40,308 nt of DNA from Bacteroidales bacterium (GCA_022784065.1 JALFUO010000068.1:1-40308); one strand, 5' to 3'; positions 30,787 to 40,295 are shown, numbered from the stretch's first letter. Numbers and translations: made by a program. The notes: a model not told the origin generated them from the sequence alone.

Positions 30787-31036
30787 CGTTGCACCCGCCA
30801 GCGTGTTTTGCCTGCTCTCCTTACCCCAACAAGCCTTTTAGAATGCTTCAAAAGTCTTTTACAGTCCCCAAAAACAAAGACTTTTCAAAAAAACACACAC
30901 TTTTTTTGCTTTTTCATAAAAACACTATATCTTTGCCTTGTGAATTATCTGCGCAGAAAAGTGACAAAGGGTTTGACTCCCTGCGCAGAAAGCACATCAA
31001 TATTTTTACGGACTCATCCTTAAATCTATTTTCTAT
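30787..31036 (+). other. SusC upstream region with promoter and leader
   Basis: About 250 bases. Promoter: TTTG (30905-30908), 19 nt, TATCTTTG (30928-30935). The predicted leader (about 95 nt) contains two CTGCGCAGA motifs (30949 and 30981). No gene or sigma/anti-sigma pair is visible. Confidence 0.65.
30905..30935 (+). promoter_or_regulatory. Promoter of the SusCD-GH85 locus
   Basis: TTTG-N19-TATCTTTG, a full match to the Bacteroidetes consensus; start near 30941. Confidence 0.7.
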
Positions 31037-34000
31037 ATGCTTAAACCCATTAAATCTGTCAGCATGGCGCTTATGGCGGCTGCAGTAACGGGCATGCCCT
31101 TGTTTGCTGCACCGATTGAAGCCCATGCCGAGGTTGCCGCTGTGCAACAGACAGGCGTTGTTAAAGGCGTTATCAAAGATGATGCCGGGCAGCCGGCTAT
31201 CGGTGCCGTTGTCTTTGTAGTGGGCACGAAAAACTCAACCACTACCGACGTTGACGGCTCGTTTACATTAAAGAATGTGCAGAAAGGCGCAACCATCCGC
31301 GTGTCCCTTATTGGTTACAAACCTCAGGACATCAAGTGGCAAGGGGGCGCCCTTAATGTTATCCTTGAGAGCAACGACAATTCCTTTGAAGAAGTAGTCG
31401 TTACGGCCATGGGTATCGCGCGTAAGGAGAAATCGCTTACCTACGCTACGCAGCAGATTAAGAACGACGAGTTCATGAAGGTGCAGGACCCCAACCTCGT
31501 CAACTCTATCGAAGGTAAGGTCTCTGGCGTTACCATCACCCCCAGCGCAGGCGGTGCGGGCGGTGCTTCCAAGATTATCCTGCGCGGTAACAAGTCCATT
31601 ATGGGTAACAACCAGCCGCTTATCGTTGTGGACGGTATACCTATGACCAACAATACGCGCGGCCAGATGGACGGTACGGGCGATATCGCAGTGCTCAACT
31701 CCACCGCCGTGAGCGAAGGCTCCGACCCCCTCTCCCAGATTAACCCCGACGATATCGAGTCGATGAATATCCTGAAAGGCGCAAACGCCGCCGCCCTCTA
31801 CGGTTCGGCTGCCGCCAATGGTGTTGTGATGATTACTACGAAGAAGGGTAAGGAAGGCCGTCTCGACGTGAACTTCACCTCCAACGTTACCTTTGACACG
31901 CCACTCCTTACGCCTGAAATACAAAACCGTTACGGCGCATCGATCAACGGCACAAGCATCAGTAAGGACAGCTGGGGGCCCGCTCTTGGCAATACGGGCA
32001 ACCACTATACGCTGCAAAGTTCCGACGGCAAGAAGGTGTATCTGCGCGATCAGGCTTACGACGACATCAAGGATTTCTACCGTCTCGGCGTAACCACCAA
32101 CAACTCAATCTCGCTTTCTGGCGGTACAGAAAAGATACGCACTTACGTGTCGTATGCCAACTCGCACGCCAACGGTATGATCCGCACGAACAGCTACAAC
32201 CGTAACACCTTTGCTTTCCGCCAGTCTTACAAGCTCTTCAAGCGCGTTACCATCGATGTGAACGCCAACTACGTTCAGACGGTTACCCGCAACCGTACCT
32301 CTGGCGGTCTCGTGCTCAACCCCATCTACGACCTCTATACCGCACCGCGCAATGTAGATATGCGTTATTATAAGGACAATTATCAGGGTTACGGCACCTG
32401 GGAGTCTAATCCCCAACATGGCTGGCTCATGGATCCAACAAAGGGTGCCAACTACGTGTGGGGCAGCAAGACCTATCAGCTCACCGGCCCCATGCAGCAG
32501 TGGGCTATCAACAACGCCGGCAACAACAACCCCTATTGGCTCATGAACATGAACCAAGGCAAGGACAAGGAAGACCGCTTCTATGGCTACTTCCAAGGCA
32601 AGATCGACATCTACGACGGTCTCTCCTTCCAAGCCCGTGTGTCGCTCGACCACACGAAGTTCAACTCCGAAAGCCACCGCTACGCCACTACGCAGTTGCC
32701 CAGCTCGATGGACGACTTCGGCCGTTACTGGCTCAATAACCAGAAGACGAATGAACTCTATACCGACTACCTCCTCAGCTATAACAAGAAGTTTGGCGAC
32801 TGGAGCGTATCGGCTACTGCTGGCTACGTAGGTCACACTCTGAAGTCTGAATATGTTTCTACCGACGTGACCGCTACGCAGTTCGACGGACAGCGCAAGT
32901 TCCTCTCTGATGATAATGTGGTTATCAACCGTTTCGAACCGAACTCCGGCGGTGACGGTGCAACTTCCAAGTCCGAAGGCTCCAACTGGGACAAGGCTGC
33001 TCTCGTTACGGCGCAGATAGGTTGGAAAGACTACGTTTATGTGGACGGTTCTTACCGTCGCGACTGGTATCGTGCCTTCAAGCAGTTTGCATACATGGGC
33101 ACGCCCGACAACTATGGCTATTTCGGCTTCGGTGCCAACGCCATTCTTTCCTCGCTCTTCAAACTGCCCGAATGGTTCAACTATGCCAAGTATCGTCTGA
33201 GCTATTCAGAAGTAGGTAACTCCATTCCCAACAGCGTCTACAACCTCGCTGTCAGCAACAACGTGCGCGGTACGACCACGCTCTCCGGCTACAATAGCTT
33301 CTGGCCCATTCCTGAAAAGACCAAGTCGTTTGAAACGGGTCTGGAAATGCAGTTCTTCAACAACCGCCTCAATGCCGACATTACTTATTATAACTCGGCC
33401 ATGCACAACTCCTATCTTGAAATCTCCGGTACCAACGGCCGCACGCAGCCTGTCAATACCGGCGTTATCCGCAACCAAGGTGTTGAACTGACGCTTGGCT
33501 ATGACTGGAAGATTTCTAAGGACTGGCGTTGGAAGACTTCTGTTAACTTCTCGTTCAACAAGAATAAGATTGTCGAAACCTACCGCGACGAGCAGGGTAA
33601 TCCCAAGATGCTCACGCAGGGCCTCGCCGGCGTTCAGGTACGCTATGTCGAAGGCGGTTCTTACGGCGATATGTACGTGAGCGACTTCCGTCGTTGGCAG
33701 ACCGACGTTTATCAGTATGAAGTGCCCGACGTGAATGGCGGTGCTCCTACCGTTTACTACACTAATTCGCCCACGGCCGATGCAGCCGGCAACCCCCTCG
33801 CCGACGGTATCACAACAACTAAGATTCACAATGCAGGCGACATCTACGTCAACTCAGAAGGCAAGCCGACTATAGACGGTAGCTTCGCCTACGTGAAGCC
33901 CAGCGGCACGATCAGCAACACGCCGAGCAATCCTTACGGCAAGTACATCGGCAACATGAACTCCAAGTTCCAGATTGGTTGGTCGAACTCATTCCACTTT

Positions 34001-34489
34001 AAGGACTTCACGCTCTACTTCCTCATCAACGGTCGCATCGGCGGTAAGGTGATTTCTATGACCGAAGGCTACCTTGATGCACTCGGACAGTCGCAGCGCA
34101 CGGCCGATGCCCGCATGTATGCAGAAAACAACGGCATCTACGCCGACAACGGTCAGCTCGGCATGTACGTGCCCGACGGCAGTGGGCAGATTGTTCCCAT
34201 TCAGACTTGGTATGAAACAGTGGGTCGCAACAATCCCGCCGACTACGTTTACGATGCCACCAACTTCCGCCTCCGTGAGCTCTCCTTCGGCTACACGTTC
34301 CGCAACCTCCTCGGCGATGGCAAGAACCTCACCATCTCGTTCATCGGACGTAACCTCTTCTTTATCTACAAGGATGCTCCCGTTGATCCCGACATCTCCC
34401 TCTCCAACGGTAACGGCCTCGGCGCATTTGAAATCTTCAACCTCCCGTCCGCACGTTCCTACGGTCTGAATCTCAAACTTAATTTCTAA
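31037..34489 (+). CDS. SusC/RagA-type TonB-linked outer-membrane receptor
   Basis: An 1150-aa outer-membrane transporter that takes up glycans bound by SusD. Signal peptide about 1-31 (ending IEAHA); a carboxypeptidase-regulatory-like domain about 42-115 (GVIKDDAGQPAIGAVVFVVG, TDVDGSFTLKN); TonB-box-like EEVVVTAMGI; then the plug domain with KIILRGNKSIMGNNQPLIVV DGIP and ILKGANAAALYGSAAANGV, the SusC signature; then a large beta-barrel ending in aromatic SYGLNLKLNF. It is 9 nt before susD-like. Probable cargo, from the GH85 neighbour, is N-glycan fragments; this is inference. Confidence 0.95.
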   Translation: MLKPIKSVSMALMAAAVTGMPLFAAPIEAHAEVAAVQQTGVVKGVIKDDAGQPAIGAVVFVVGTKNSTTTDVDGSFTLKNVQKGATIRVSLIGYKPQDIKWQGGALNVILESNDNSFEEVVVTAMGIARKEKSLTYATQQIKNDEFMKVQDPNLVNSIEGKVSGVTITPSAGGAGGASKIILRGNKSIMGNNQPLIVVDGIPMTNNTRGQMDGTGDIAVLNSTAVSEGSDPLSQINPDDIESMNILKGANAAALYGSAAANGVVMITTKKGKEGRLDVNFTSNVTFDTPLLTPEIQNRYGASINGTSISKDSWGPALGNTGNHYTLQSSDGKKVYLRDQAYDDIKDFYRLGVTTNNSISLSGGTEKIRTYVSYANSHANGMIRTNSYNRNTFAFRQSYKLFKRVTIDVNANYVQTVTRNRTSGGLVLNPIYDLYTAPRNVDMRYYKDNYQGYGTWESNPQHGWLMDPTKGANYVWGSKTYQLTGPMQQWAINNAGNNNPYWLMNMNQGKDKEDRFYGYFQGKIDIYDGLSFQARVSLDHTKFNSESHRYATTQLPSSMDDFGRYWLNNQKTNELYTDYLLSYNKKFGDWSVSATAGYVGHTLKSEYVSTDVTATQFDGQRKFLSDDNVVINRFEPNSGGDGATSKSEGSNWDKAALVTAQIGWKDYVYVDGSYRRDWYRAFKQFAYMGTPDNYGYFGFGANAILSSLFKLPEWFNYAKYRLSYSEVGNSIPNSVYNLAVSNNVRGTTTLSGYNSFWPIPEKTKSFETGLEMQFFNNRLNADITYYNSAMHNSYLEISGTNGRTQPVNTGVIRNQGVELTLGYDWKISKDWRWKTSVNFSFNKNKIVETYRDEQGNPKMLTQGLAGVQVRYVEGGSYGDMYVSDFRRWQTDVYQYEVPDVNGGAPTVYYTNSPTADAAGNPLADGITTTKIHNAGDIYVNSEGKPTIDGSFAYVKPSGTISNTPSNPYGKYIGNMNSKFQIGWSNSFHFKDFTLYFLINGRIGGKVISMTEGYLDALGQSQRTADARMYAENNGIYADNGQLGMYVPDGSGQIVPIQTWYETVGRNNPADYVYDATNFRLRELSFGYTFRNLLGDGKNLTISFIGRNLFFIYKDAPVDPDISLSNGNGLGAFEIFNLPSARSYGLNLKLNF

Positions 34490-34498
34490 AAAGCAGAA

Positions 34499-36280
34499 AT
34501 GATGAAACGCAAAATATTCTTTTCAGTCTTGGCTGTGGCAACCGCTTTCAGCTTGCAGTCCTGCCTCGACTATGATGTGCCCGGCGATGAATTGAACTCC
34601 GACCAATCGCAGCTCTCCAACGACTTCCAGGGCGACATCGACCAAATCAATTACCACCACCAAACGTCAGAGGAAGGGTTTGAGGCAGCCTATACGGCTT
34701 TAGCTCCTTATCTCGGCTCGTGCAAAACGGCGCAGTATTGTCTGCGCGGCGGTAAGAACGGCGACGTGCCCGGAGCACATGCCTATCAGCGTCAGTATGG
34801 TCTCGGCCCCGATTGCTACGCCAACTACATGACCATTCCGCACCGCGACTTCATGTACGGCACGTGGACTTCTACTTACAACAACTCCAACGACTTCAAC
34901 GGCGACCCGCGCGGCAGCTACTCTATGGTGAAAAACGGCATTATACCCGTGCTCAACCACCCGCAGATCGACAGTATTCCCGAAGTCAAGGCCATCAACC
35001 TCCTTTACTACTGCATTTCGGCACAGGAAATGGCCGACATTTCTGGTCCGTTCACCTATATCGAAGACAAGAAGAACATAGAAAATCCTTCTGTCTACAA
35101 CGATATGGAAACCATTTACAGAGGCATCGTGCAGAACCTCGATACAATCGTGGCTTGCCTGCGCAATTTCTCCTCCCGTCCCGAATGGTACAAGAACCGC
35201 GTGGGTGACGTTCTGATGTCCAACAACGAGACCAACCGCGACCTGCTTAGCGGCTTCAGCGGCATGACCACTTACATCAAGCTGGCCAACTCCTTGAAGC
35301 TGCGCATGGCGATGCACATTGTGAAGGTTGAGCCTGAACTTGCACAGAAATGGGCAGAAGAAGCCGTGCGCGACGGTGTTGTGGAGTCCATTGACGAACA
35401 GTCCGGCTTGTTCCCTGTAGTCAGCGGTTTCGCACATCCTATGGTTACCATTATCGACTCTTGGGGCGACTCCCGCCTTTCGGCTTCCTTCGAAAGCCTG
35501 CTTATGAGCCTTGATCATCCTTACACGAAGTACTTGATTACGAAAAACTCTAACGAGATTACCAACAAGAAGACAGGCGAAGTGCTGCCTGCCAACAAGA
35601 AGATTGTCGGCATCCGCAGCGGTACGCTGGTTGGCGACGGCCAGAGCTATGGACAGAACCAGCGTCAGGCTTACTCAGGCATCGACCGCAACTACTTGAA
35701 CGACGCTCCGCTTTATCTCGTGAAGTTTGCCGAAGTTGACTTCCTGCGTGCCGAAGGCGCGCTGCGTGGTTGGAACATGGGCGGTTCAGCCCAATTCTTC
35801 TACGAGCGCGGCATTCGCAACGCATATCTCGATGAACCTTGGTACGTTTTTGAATACAACGACCTCGTTGAGGAATACCTGCAGCGCGAAAAGCCCGTTG
35901 AGTACGTGCAGTCCGACCCCATGGGCGACGGCGAAGATTGGCCGAGCCTTACGAAGATTGGCGTGAAGTGGAACGAGGCAGACTCTAAGGAAACGAAGCT
36001 CGAAAAGATCATCACGCAAAAGTACATCGCCCTCTTCCCCCTCTCCACAGAGGCATGGACGGAACTGCGCCGCACAGGCTATCCCAAGTGCTTCCCCGTG
36101 CTTAACACGAGCGACGGCGACGGCTCTATCGCACAGGGCGAACTCATCCGCCGCGTGCCTTGGCAGAGCACCGACCCCATCGAGTTGCAAAACATCAACA
36201 ACACGGGTATCACAGCACTCGGCGGATCCGACTTGCAGGCCACGCGCCTGTGGTGGGACGTTGATGCACCTAACTTCTAA
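34499..36280 (+). CDS. SusD/RagB-type glycan-binding lipoprotein
   Basis: A 593-aa surface lipoprotein. The N-terminus MMKRKIFFSVLAVATAFSLQSC is a lipoprotein signal with Cys at about residue 22 as the lipidation site. TPR-like helices follow, with SGFSGMTTYIKLANSLKLRMAMHI, LKLRMAMH, FAEVDFLRAEGALRGW and the C-terminal IITQKYIALFPLSTEAWTEL RRTGYP, all SusD hallmarks. It forms the lid of the SusC barrel. Either of the first two Met codons may be used. A hairpin follows within 15 nt of its stop, so expression of the GH85 gene downstream may be reduced. Confidence 0.94.
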   Translation: MMKRKIFFSVLAVATAFSLQSCLDYDVPGDELNSDQSQLSNDFQGDIDQINYHHQTSEEGFEAAYTALAPYLGSCKTAQYCLRGGKNGDVPGAHAYQRQYGLGPDCYANYMTIPHRDFMYGTWTSTYNNSNDFNGDPRGSYSMVKNGIIPVLNHPQIDSIPEVKAINLLYYCISAQEMADISGPFTYIEDKKNIENPSVYNDMETIYRGIVQNLDTIVACLRNFSSRPEWYKNRVGDVLMSNNETNRDLLSGFSGMTTYIKLANSLKLRMAMHIVKVEPELAQKWAEEAVRDGVVESIDEQSGLFPVVSGFAHPMVTIIDSWGDSRLSASFESLLMSLDHPYTKYLITKNSNEITNKKTGEVLPANKKIVGIRSGTLVGDGQSYGQNQRQAYSGIDRNYLNDAPLYLVKFAEVDFLRAEGALRGWNMGGSAQFFYERGIRNAYLDEPWYVFEYNDLVEEYLQREKPVEYVQSDPMGDGEDWPSLTKIGVKWNEADSKETKLEKIITQKYIALFPLSTEAWTELRRTGYPKCFPVLNTSDGDGSIAQGELIRRVPWQSTDPIELQNINNTGITALGGSDLQATRLWWDVDAPNF

Positions 36281-36292
36281 TACACTATAATT

Positions 36293-36325
36293 AATAGGGG
36301 CGTATAGTATCTATGCGCCCCTATT
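36293..36325 (+). terminator. Hairpin between SusD and GH85 genes
   Basis: AATAGGGGCGTATAG / CTATGCGCCCCTATT stem with one wobble, 3-nt loop, then GGTTTTTGC. It may be a partial terminator or an mRNA-processing/stability element within the operon. No clear promoter follows before the GH85 gene. Confidence 0.7.
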
Positions 36326-36406
36326 GGTTTTTGCATACGTCAATCTATTCATATTAACCCCAACCAAAATTAAATTCTTTTTTTTAACCCTTAAATCATT
36401 TTCATC

Positions 36407-39400
36407 ATGAAAAAGTCTACATTCGCTGCGTTATTGCTGGCAGGCTGCGCTTTCGCCGCCCCCGCTGCAGCACAGACGTCCCCCACGGCTACTGATGAGA
36501 TTTACAATTTCGACGGCTTCACCGATTCAGGTCTCCTCGAATTGTTCTACAATGCCAATCAGCAGGGACGCAAGTACCCCACCGACGCCGAGTTCGAGGC
36601 AGCCGGTATCAGCAAGGGCGACATCGCCTTTGTTCGCTCGCACGTGCGCCGTCGCGCCATTATGAGCGACGATGACCGTCTTAATCAGGACGCTACCTCC
36701 AAGCGTCAGCTTTGGATGAACATTCCCATGGACGTGGGTTCGGGCGGCGCAGCCGGCTATCCCGGCACTAAGTTCACCTCCGACGTATTTTCAATGTGGA
36801 ACTATACGAATCTCTTCGGCTCTTGGAACCACAGCATTTTCCAAGCTCCCGGCTGCTGGGTTGATGCCGCACACCGCAATGGTACAGACATCATGTCGGG
36901 TATCAAGTTCTTTGAAAGCTGGACGGCCGGCAGCGGTGACAAAGCCTATACAAAACTCATCACAGAGAAGAACTCCGACGGTACGTTTAAGTACACTCAG
37001 GCATTGATTAACTGTTTGATGTATTTCGGCGCAGATGGCATCAACTATAACTGGGAAGATGCAAGTTATTCTAATTCAGATGTCACAGCCTTCCATAAGT
37101 CTCTTTATAAGGAGGCCGCAGCACAAGGCTTTGACAATTTCCATGCCGGCATCTACACATCAAACTCTACCTTGACCCCTGGTTATAAGGAAGCATTGTT
37201 CGGCACAACTGCAACTGGCAGAACATTTGATCTGATGCTAAACTATTCCGGCGGTGACTTTACTTCTGCAAATGCTATGCGTACCTCCGTTCAAACAGCA
37301 GAATCTGCAATGGGCACTTGCGAAGGTCTTTACACCGGCGTTTGGTTTGTGGGTATGGATCGCAGCTGGAAGAACCTTGTAGCAAATGCCGAGAGCAAGC
37401 GCATTGGCGTTTGCCTCTGGGGCGAACACGGCCAAAGCCGTCTGATGAGCTACAACGTAGGCGACGGCGCTTTCGACACGCAGGAAAACTATCAGCGCCT
37501 TATGGAGCGTTGCTTCTCCGGCGGTAACCGCAACCCGCTCAACCGCCCGGCTATTAGCAATACAGGCAACAACTGGGAACGCACGGCTGACAAGCTGCCT
37601 TTGCAGACCTTCTGCGGCTTGGCTTCGTTCATTCCCGAACGTTCCACCATTCAGGGCAACCTGCCTTTCGGCACGCACTTCACCCTCGGTAACGGCGAAC
37701 GCTACTTCTATAAAGGCAAGCGCACCAACGGCAGCTGGTACAACATGGGTGCACAAGACCTCGTGCCCACCTATCGTTGGATGGTGGTTAATCCCGGCAC
37801 CACGACCGTCAGCACCAATATCCAGCCCAACTATACCCACACCGACGCATACACGGGCGGCTCCTGCCTGCGTCTCACGGGTGCTGCCGTTTCCGGCGGT
37901 ACGGACATCGTGATGTACAAGACCGCGCTCAAGGTGAGTGGCTCTGCTCCTTACGCTAAGGTGGCTGTGAAGAACGGCAAGGAAGGCAAGAACGCCTCTT
38001 CGCTCTACGTTATCCTGCGCAAGCAAGGCAGCAATCAGTGGATTGAAGTGCCCTACGGCGACGTTAGCGGCGCAACTTGGGAAGAAAAGACCCTCGAAAT
38101 CGCCGGTCTTTCTACCAACGACGTAATCGACCGCATCGGTCTCCGCGTTAAGGGCAACGACGACAATTACAGCCTGCTCGTCGGCAAGCTCGAAATCAAC
38201 GACAACAGCACCGTTACGCCCGCTAATGTGCGCGACGTGATGGTAGAAGTGAAGGAAGAAACCAAGACCTCTATGGGTGCCAAGATTTATTGGGACGTTA
38301 ACGCCGTGGCTACCACGCGTGCCGCCTGGGGCCTTGTTTACAACGACGAAGCCAACATCGACCACTTCGAAATCCTTTACAAGAACGGCGATAACGGTCG
38401 CGTTTCTGAAATCGGCCGCACCAGCAGCTGGTCTACTTACGTAGGCAACATCATGTTTGAAAGCGCAGCCGACCAGCCTTACATCGGTGTTCGCGCTGTC
38501 AGCACCGACCTAAAGACTTATTCCGCCACCGAATGGGTAGCCGTTCCCCGTGCCGCCCAGTCCGCACTGCCCGACCGTGCTGATAATGGCAACTATGGAG
38601 AAAGCTGCATGGACCCCGCCTGCGAAGGCGCAGCTATTGCCCGCGAACAGCGTTACGTAACTTCTGTTACCACTACGGGTGCTACCGAAAACCTCAACTA
38701 TTCTGCAACGGGTCCCGTGGCTGATGGCTCTCAGTATGCCGACGCTACCGACCACGTGCTCAAGGTGGCACAAGGCCAGACCGTTACCATGAACATCAAG
38801 TGCGCAGACAAATCCGACGGTTTGAAGTGGTGCTTCCTCGGCGGTTGGATGGACCTCAACGGCAGCGGCGACTTCGACAAACCTCTTCCCACAGAGCGCA
38901 CGGCTGATGAGATTGCCGCAGGCAAGACCGAAACCGACCCCGAAGGCGAACGCCTCTTCTTTGCCGGCACGCTCCGCGCCGCAACTCCTGCTTTCCAAAG
39001 CGCAGAAGGCGTAACCTTCTCCTTCACCGTGCCCAGCGATGCAACGCCCGGCCCGAGCCGCCTGCGCATCGTCTTCTCCGATGCATGGTTTGCCGGTATG
39101 TTCAACCCCGTTGGCCAGCACGCTAAGGGCTTCTCCATTGACTTCGGCGTAGAAATCACTGGCACGAACCCCGGCCGCGTTGTAATTGACACGCGCGATC
39201 AGGGCGTAGCCGACCAGCCCGAGGGCTTCAGCCAGACCGGTATCGACAAGGTGAACGACGGCAGCAAGGTTTCCACCTTCAGCCTCGAAGACGGCAGCCT
39301 CAACCTCAACAATGTCGACAAGGCTTGGATTTACGACGCAGAAGGCAAGTTCGTGAAGTTCGCCAACGGCGTAAGCTCCGTGAACGTCAACGGTTATGCT

Positions 39401-39469
39401 CCCGGCGTATACGTAGTGAAGATGCAGAGCGGCAACGTTATCCGTTCGCAGAAGTTCATCATCAAGTAA
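36407..39469 (+). CDS. Endo-beta-N-acetylglucosaminidase, GH85 family, with GEVED and type IX sorting domains
   Basis: A 1020-aa secreted enzyme. It should cut between the two core GlcNAc residues of N-glycans. The catalytic region (about 95-340) shows APGCWVDAAHRNGTDIMSGI, aligned to GW..AAHR.GV.VLG of GH85, then MYFGADGINYNWEDA, where the Asn and Glu of NWE match the GH85 Asn-x-Glu catalytic pair. A carbohydrate-binding-like beta domain (about 460-610), a fibronectin-like stretch and a GEVED domain (about 725-925; WMDLNGSGDFD) follow. The C-terminus (AWIYDAEGKFVKFANG... KFIIK) is a type A type IX sorting domain. The signal peptide has a possible lipobox, LAGC at 11-14, and a possible AAAQT cleavage site. 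Confidence 0.88.
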   Translation: MKKSTFAALLLAGCAFAAPAAAQTSPTATDEIYNFDGFTDSGLLELFYNANQQGRKYPTDAEFEAAGISKGDIAFVRSHVRRRAIMSDDDRLNQDATSKRQLWMNIPMDVGSGGAAGYPGTKFTSDVFSMWNYTNLFGSWNHSIFQAPGCWVDAAHRNGTDIMSGIKFFESWTAGSGDKAYTKLITEKNSDGTFKYTQALINCLMYFGADGINYNWEDASYSNSDVTAFHKSLYKEAAAQGFDNFHAGIYTSNSTLTPGYKEALFGTTATGRTFDLMLNYSGGDFTSANAMRTSVQTAESAMGTCEGLYTGVWFVGMDRSWKNLVANAESKRIGVCLWGEHGQSRLMSYNVGDGAFDTQENYQRLMERCFSGGNRNPLNRPAISNTGNNWERTADKLPLQTFCGLASFIPERSTIQGNLPFGTHFTLGNGERYFYKGKRTNGSWYNMGAQDLVPTYRWMVVNPGTTTVSTNIQPNYTHTDAYTGGSCLRLTGAAVSGGTDIVMYKTALKVSGSAPYAKVAVKNGKEGKNASSLYVILRKQGSNQWIEVPYGDVSGATWEEKTLEIAGLSTNDVIDRIGLRVKGNDDNYSLLVGKLEINDNSTVTPANVRDVMVEVKEETKTSMGAKIYWDVNAVATTRAAWGLVYNDEANIDHFEILYKNGDNGRVSEIGRTSSWSTYVGNIMFESAADQPYIGVRAVSTDLKTYSATEWVAVPRAAQSALPDRADNGNYGESCMDPACEGAAIAREQRYVTSVTTTGATENLNYSATGPVADGSQYADATDHVLKVAQGQTVTMNIKCADKSDGLKWCFLGGWMDLNGSGDFDKPLPTERTADEIAAGKTETDPEGERLFFAGTLRAATPAFQSAEGVTFSFTVPSDATPGPSRLRIVFSDAWFAGMFNPVGQHAKGFSIDFGVEITGTNPGRVVIDTRDQGVADQPEGFSQTGIDKVNDGSKVSTFSLEDGSLNLNNVDKAWIYDAEGKFVKFANGVSSVNVNGYAPGVYVVKMQSGNVIRSQKFIIK

Positions 39470-39489
39470 ACCCTCATCCCTCTCTTTAT

Positions 39490-39523
39490 AAATCGGGTGC
39501 GCATTGCGATGCGCACCCGATTT
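39490..39523 (+). terminator. Terminator after the GH85 gene
   Basis: AAATCGGGTGCGCAT / ATGCGCACCCGATTT, 15-bp perfect stem, 4-nt loop, followed by TTTTTG. Confidence 0.92.
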
Positions 39524-39827
39524 TTTTGTTGCTGTTGTTAATCGCACACCTATCCTTGCAAGGCTTCATAGCCCTCTCTATACGCAATTTTTTCCCTCGA
39601 AAAACCCTTCAGCCTTTCAGCATTGTTCGTATCTGTTTGTATATTAAAAAGATATGGCTGAATGGTCTGAGGCGCAAACCCTTCATAACCATTCATCGCC
39701 GGGCTGCCTTAGAATGTCCTACTCTCTGCCTACCCGCTCCGCTGTTTAAGGCAGATATATTTTGCTAAGCCCTTGGAAATTTTTCCTAAGCCCTTGATAC
39801 TTTTCACCGTCTGCGCAGAGAAAGTTT

Positions 39828-39907
39828 ATTACAAGATTGCTAACATATATTACAAACTTTGTAACGCGCGTTACAAAGTTTCTAACAAGCGTTACAAAGT
39901 TTGTAAT
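39828..39907. repeat. Four 17-bp palindromes at 21-bp period (copy B)
   Basis: Units ATTACAAGATTGCTAAC, ATTACAAACTTTGTAAC, GTTACAAAGTTTCTAAC and GTTACAAAGTTTGTAAT with spacers atat, gcgc and aagc. Same unit length, count and spacing as copy A; the first unit is the most degenerate. Confidence 0.85.
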
Positions 39908-39936
39908 AAAAACTCTCTTATATGAGCGGAAAAAAT

Positions 39937-39994
39937 ATCTTGCAGATAGTGAAAATTATCTTGCGGATAGTGAAAACTATCTTGCTGATAGTGA
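39937..39994 (+). repeat. 21-bp direct repeats (ATCTTGCNGATAGTGAAAANT)
   Basis: Two full 21-nt units (39937, 39958) and a third shortened unit (39979) carry the GATAGTGAAAA motif that bounds copy A. The period again is 21 bp. Confidence 0.85.
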
Positions 39995-40141
39995 TGCCTG
40001 AAACGGGCTTCCCGAGCCGCAGCCGAAAATGTCAAGAAAAGGTGCATTTTATATAGACCAATTGGTTGATTTGTGCGTTAAGTGCCTATTGCAAAAGGCG
40101 GTACATCGCCGTGTTCACTGTGCTGGCTACACAAGTGGGGC

Positions 40142-40295
40142 GGGCTGTAAGCCCAATTGCTGCTCCCAGCCCAGGGCAGCGCCCTGGGGGAACGTGGACC
40201 GCGATTGATACATTCGGCATTTTTGCGCCGGCGCAAAAATGCCACGCGCCGTAAGCGCGTAACCCATTAATGCCCTTAACGCCCAACGGGGCGTT
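40142..40295. repeat. Cluster of perfect palindromes (Bacteroidetes intergenic repeat type)
   Basis: Five hairpins in 150 bases: GGGCT-AGCCC (40142-40154), CCCAGGGC-agc-GCCCTGGG (40170-40188), a 28-bp perfect palindrome with half-site GGCATTTTTGCGCC (40216-40243), ACGCG...CGCGT (40244-40260) and AACGCCC-aacg-GGGCGTT (40278-40295). Such mosaics are common between genes in Bacteroidales and are often mis-annotated as short ORFs. Confidence 0.7.

Larger units (their letters stand above)
39765..39994. repeat. Intergenic repeat element, copy B (inverted relative to A)
   Basis: Read on the minus strand it repeats the plan of copy A: TTTTCACTATC units, CGCTCATATAAGAGAG, the four-palindrome array, then AAGGGCTTAGGAAAAA (plus-strand 39780-39795). 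It differs from A by having two further AAGGGCTTAG-type and GATAGTG-type copies. Confidence 0.8.
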
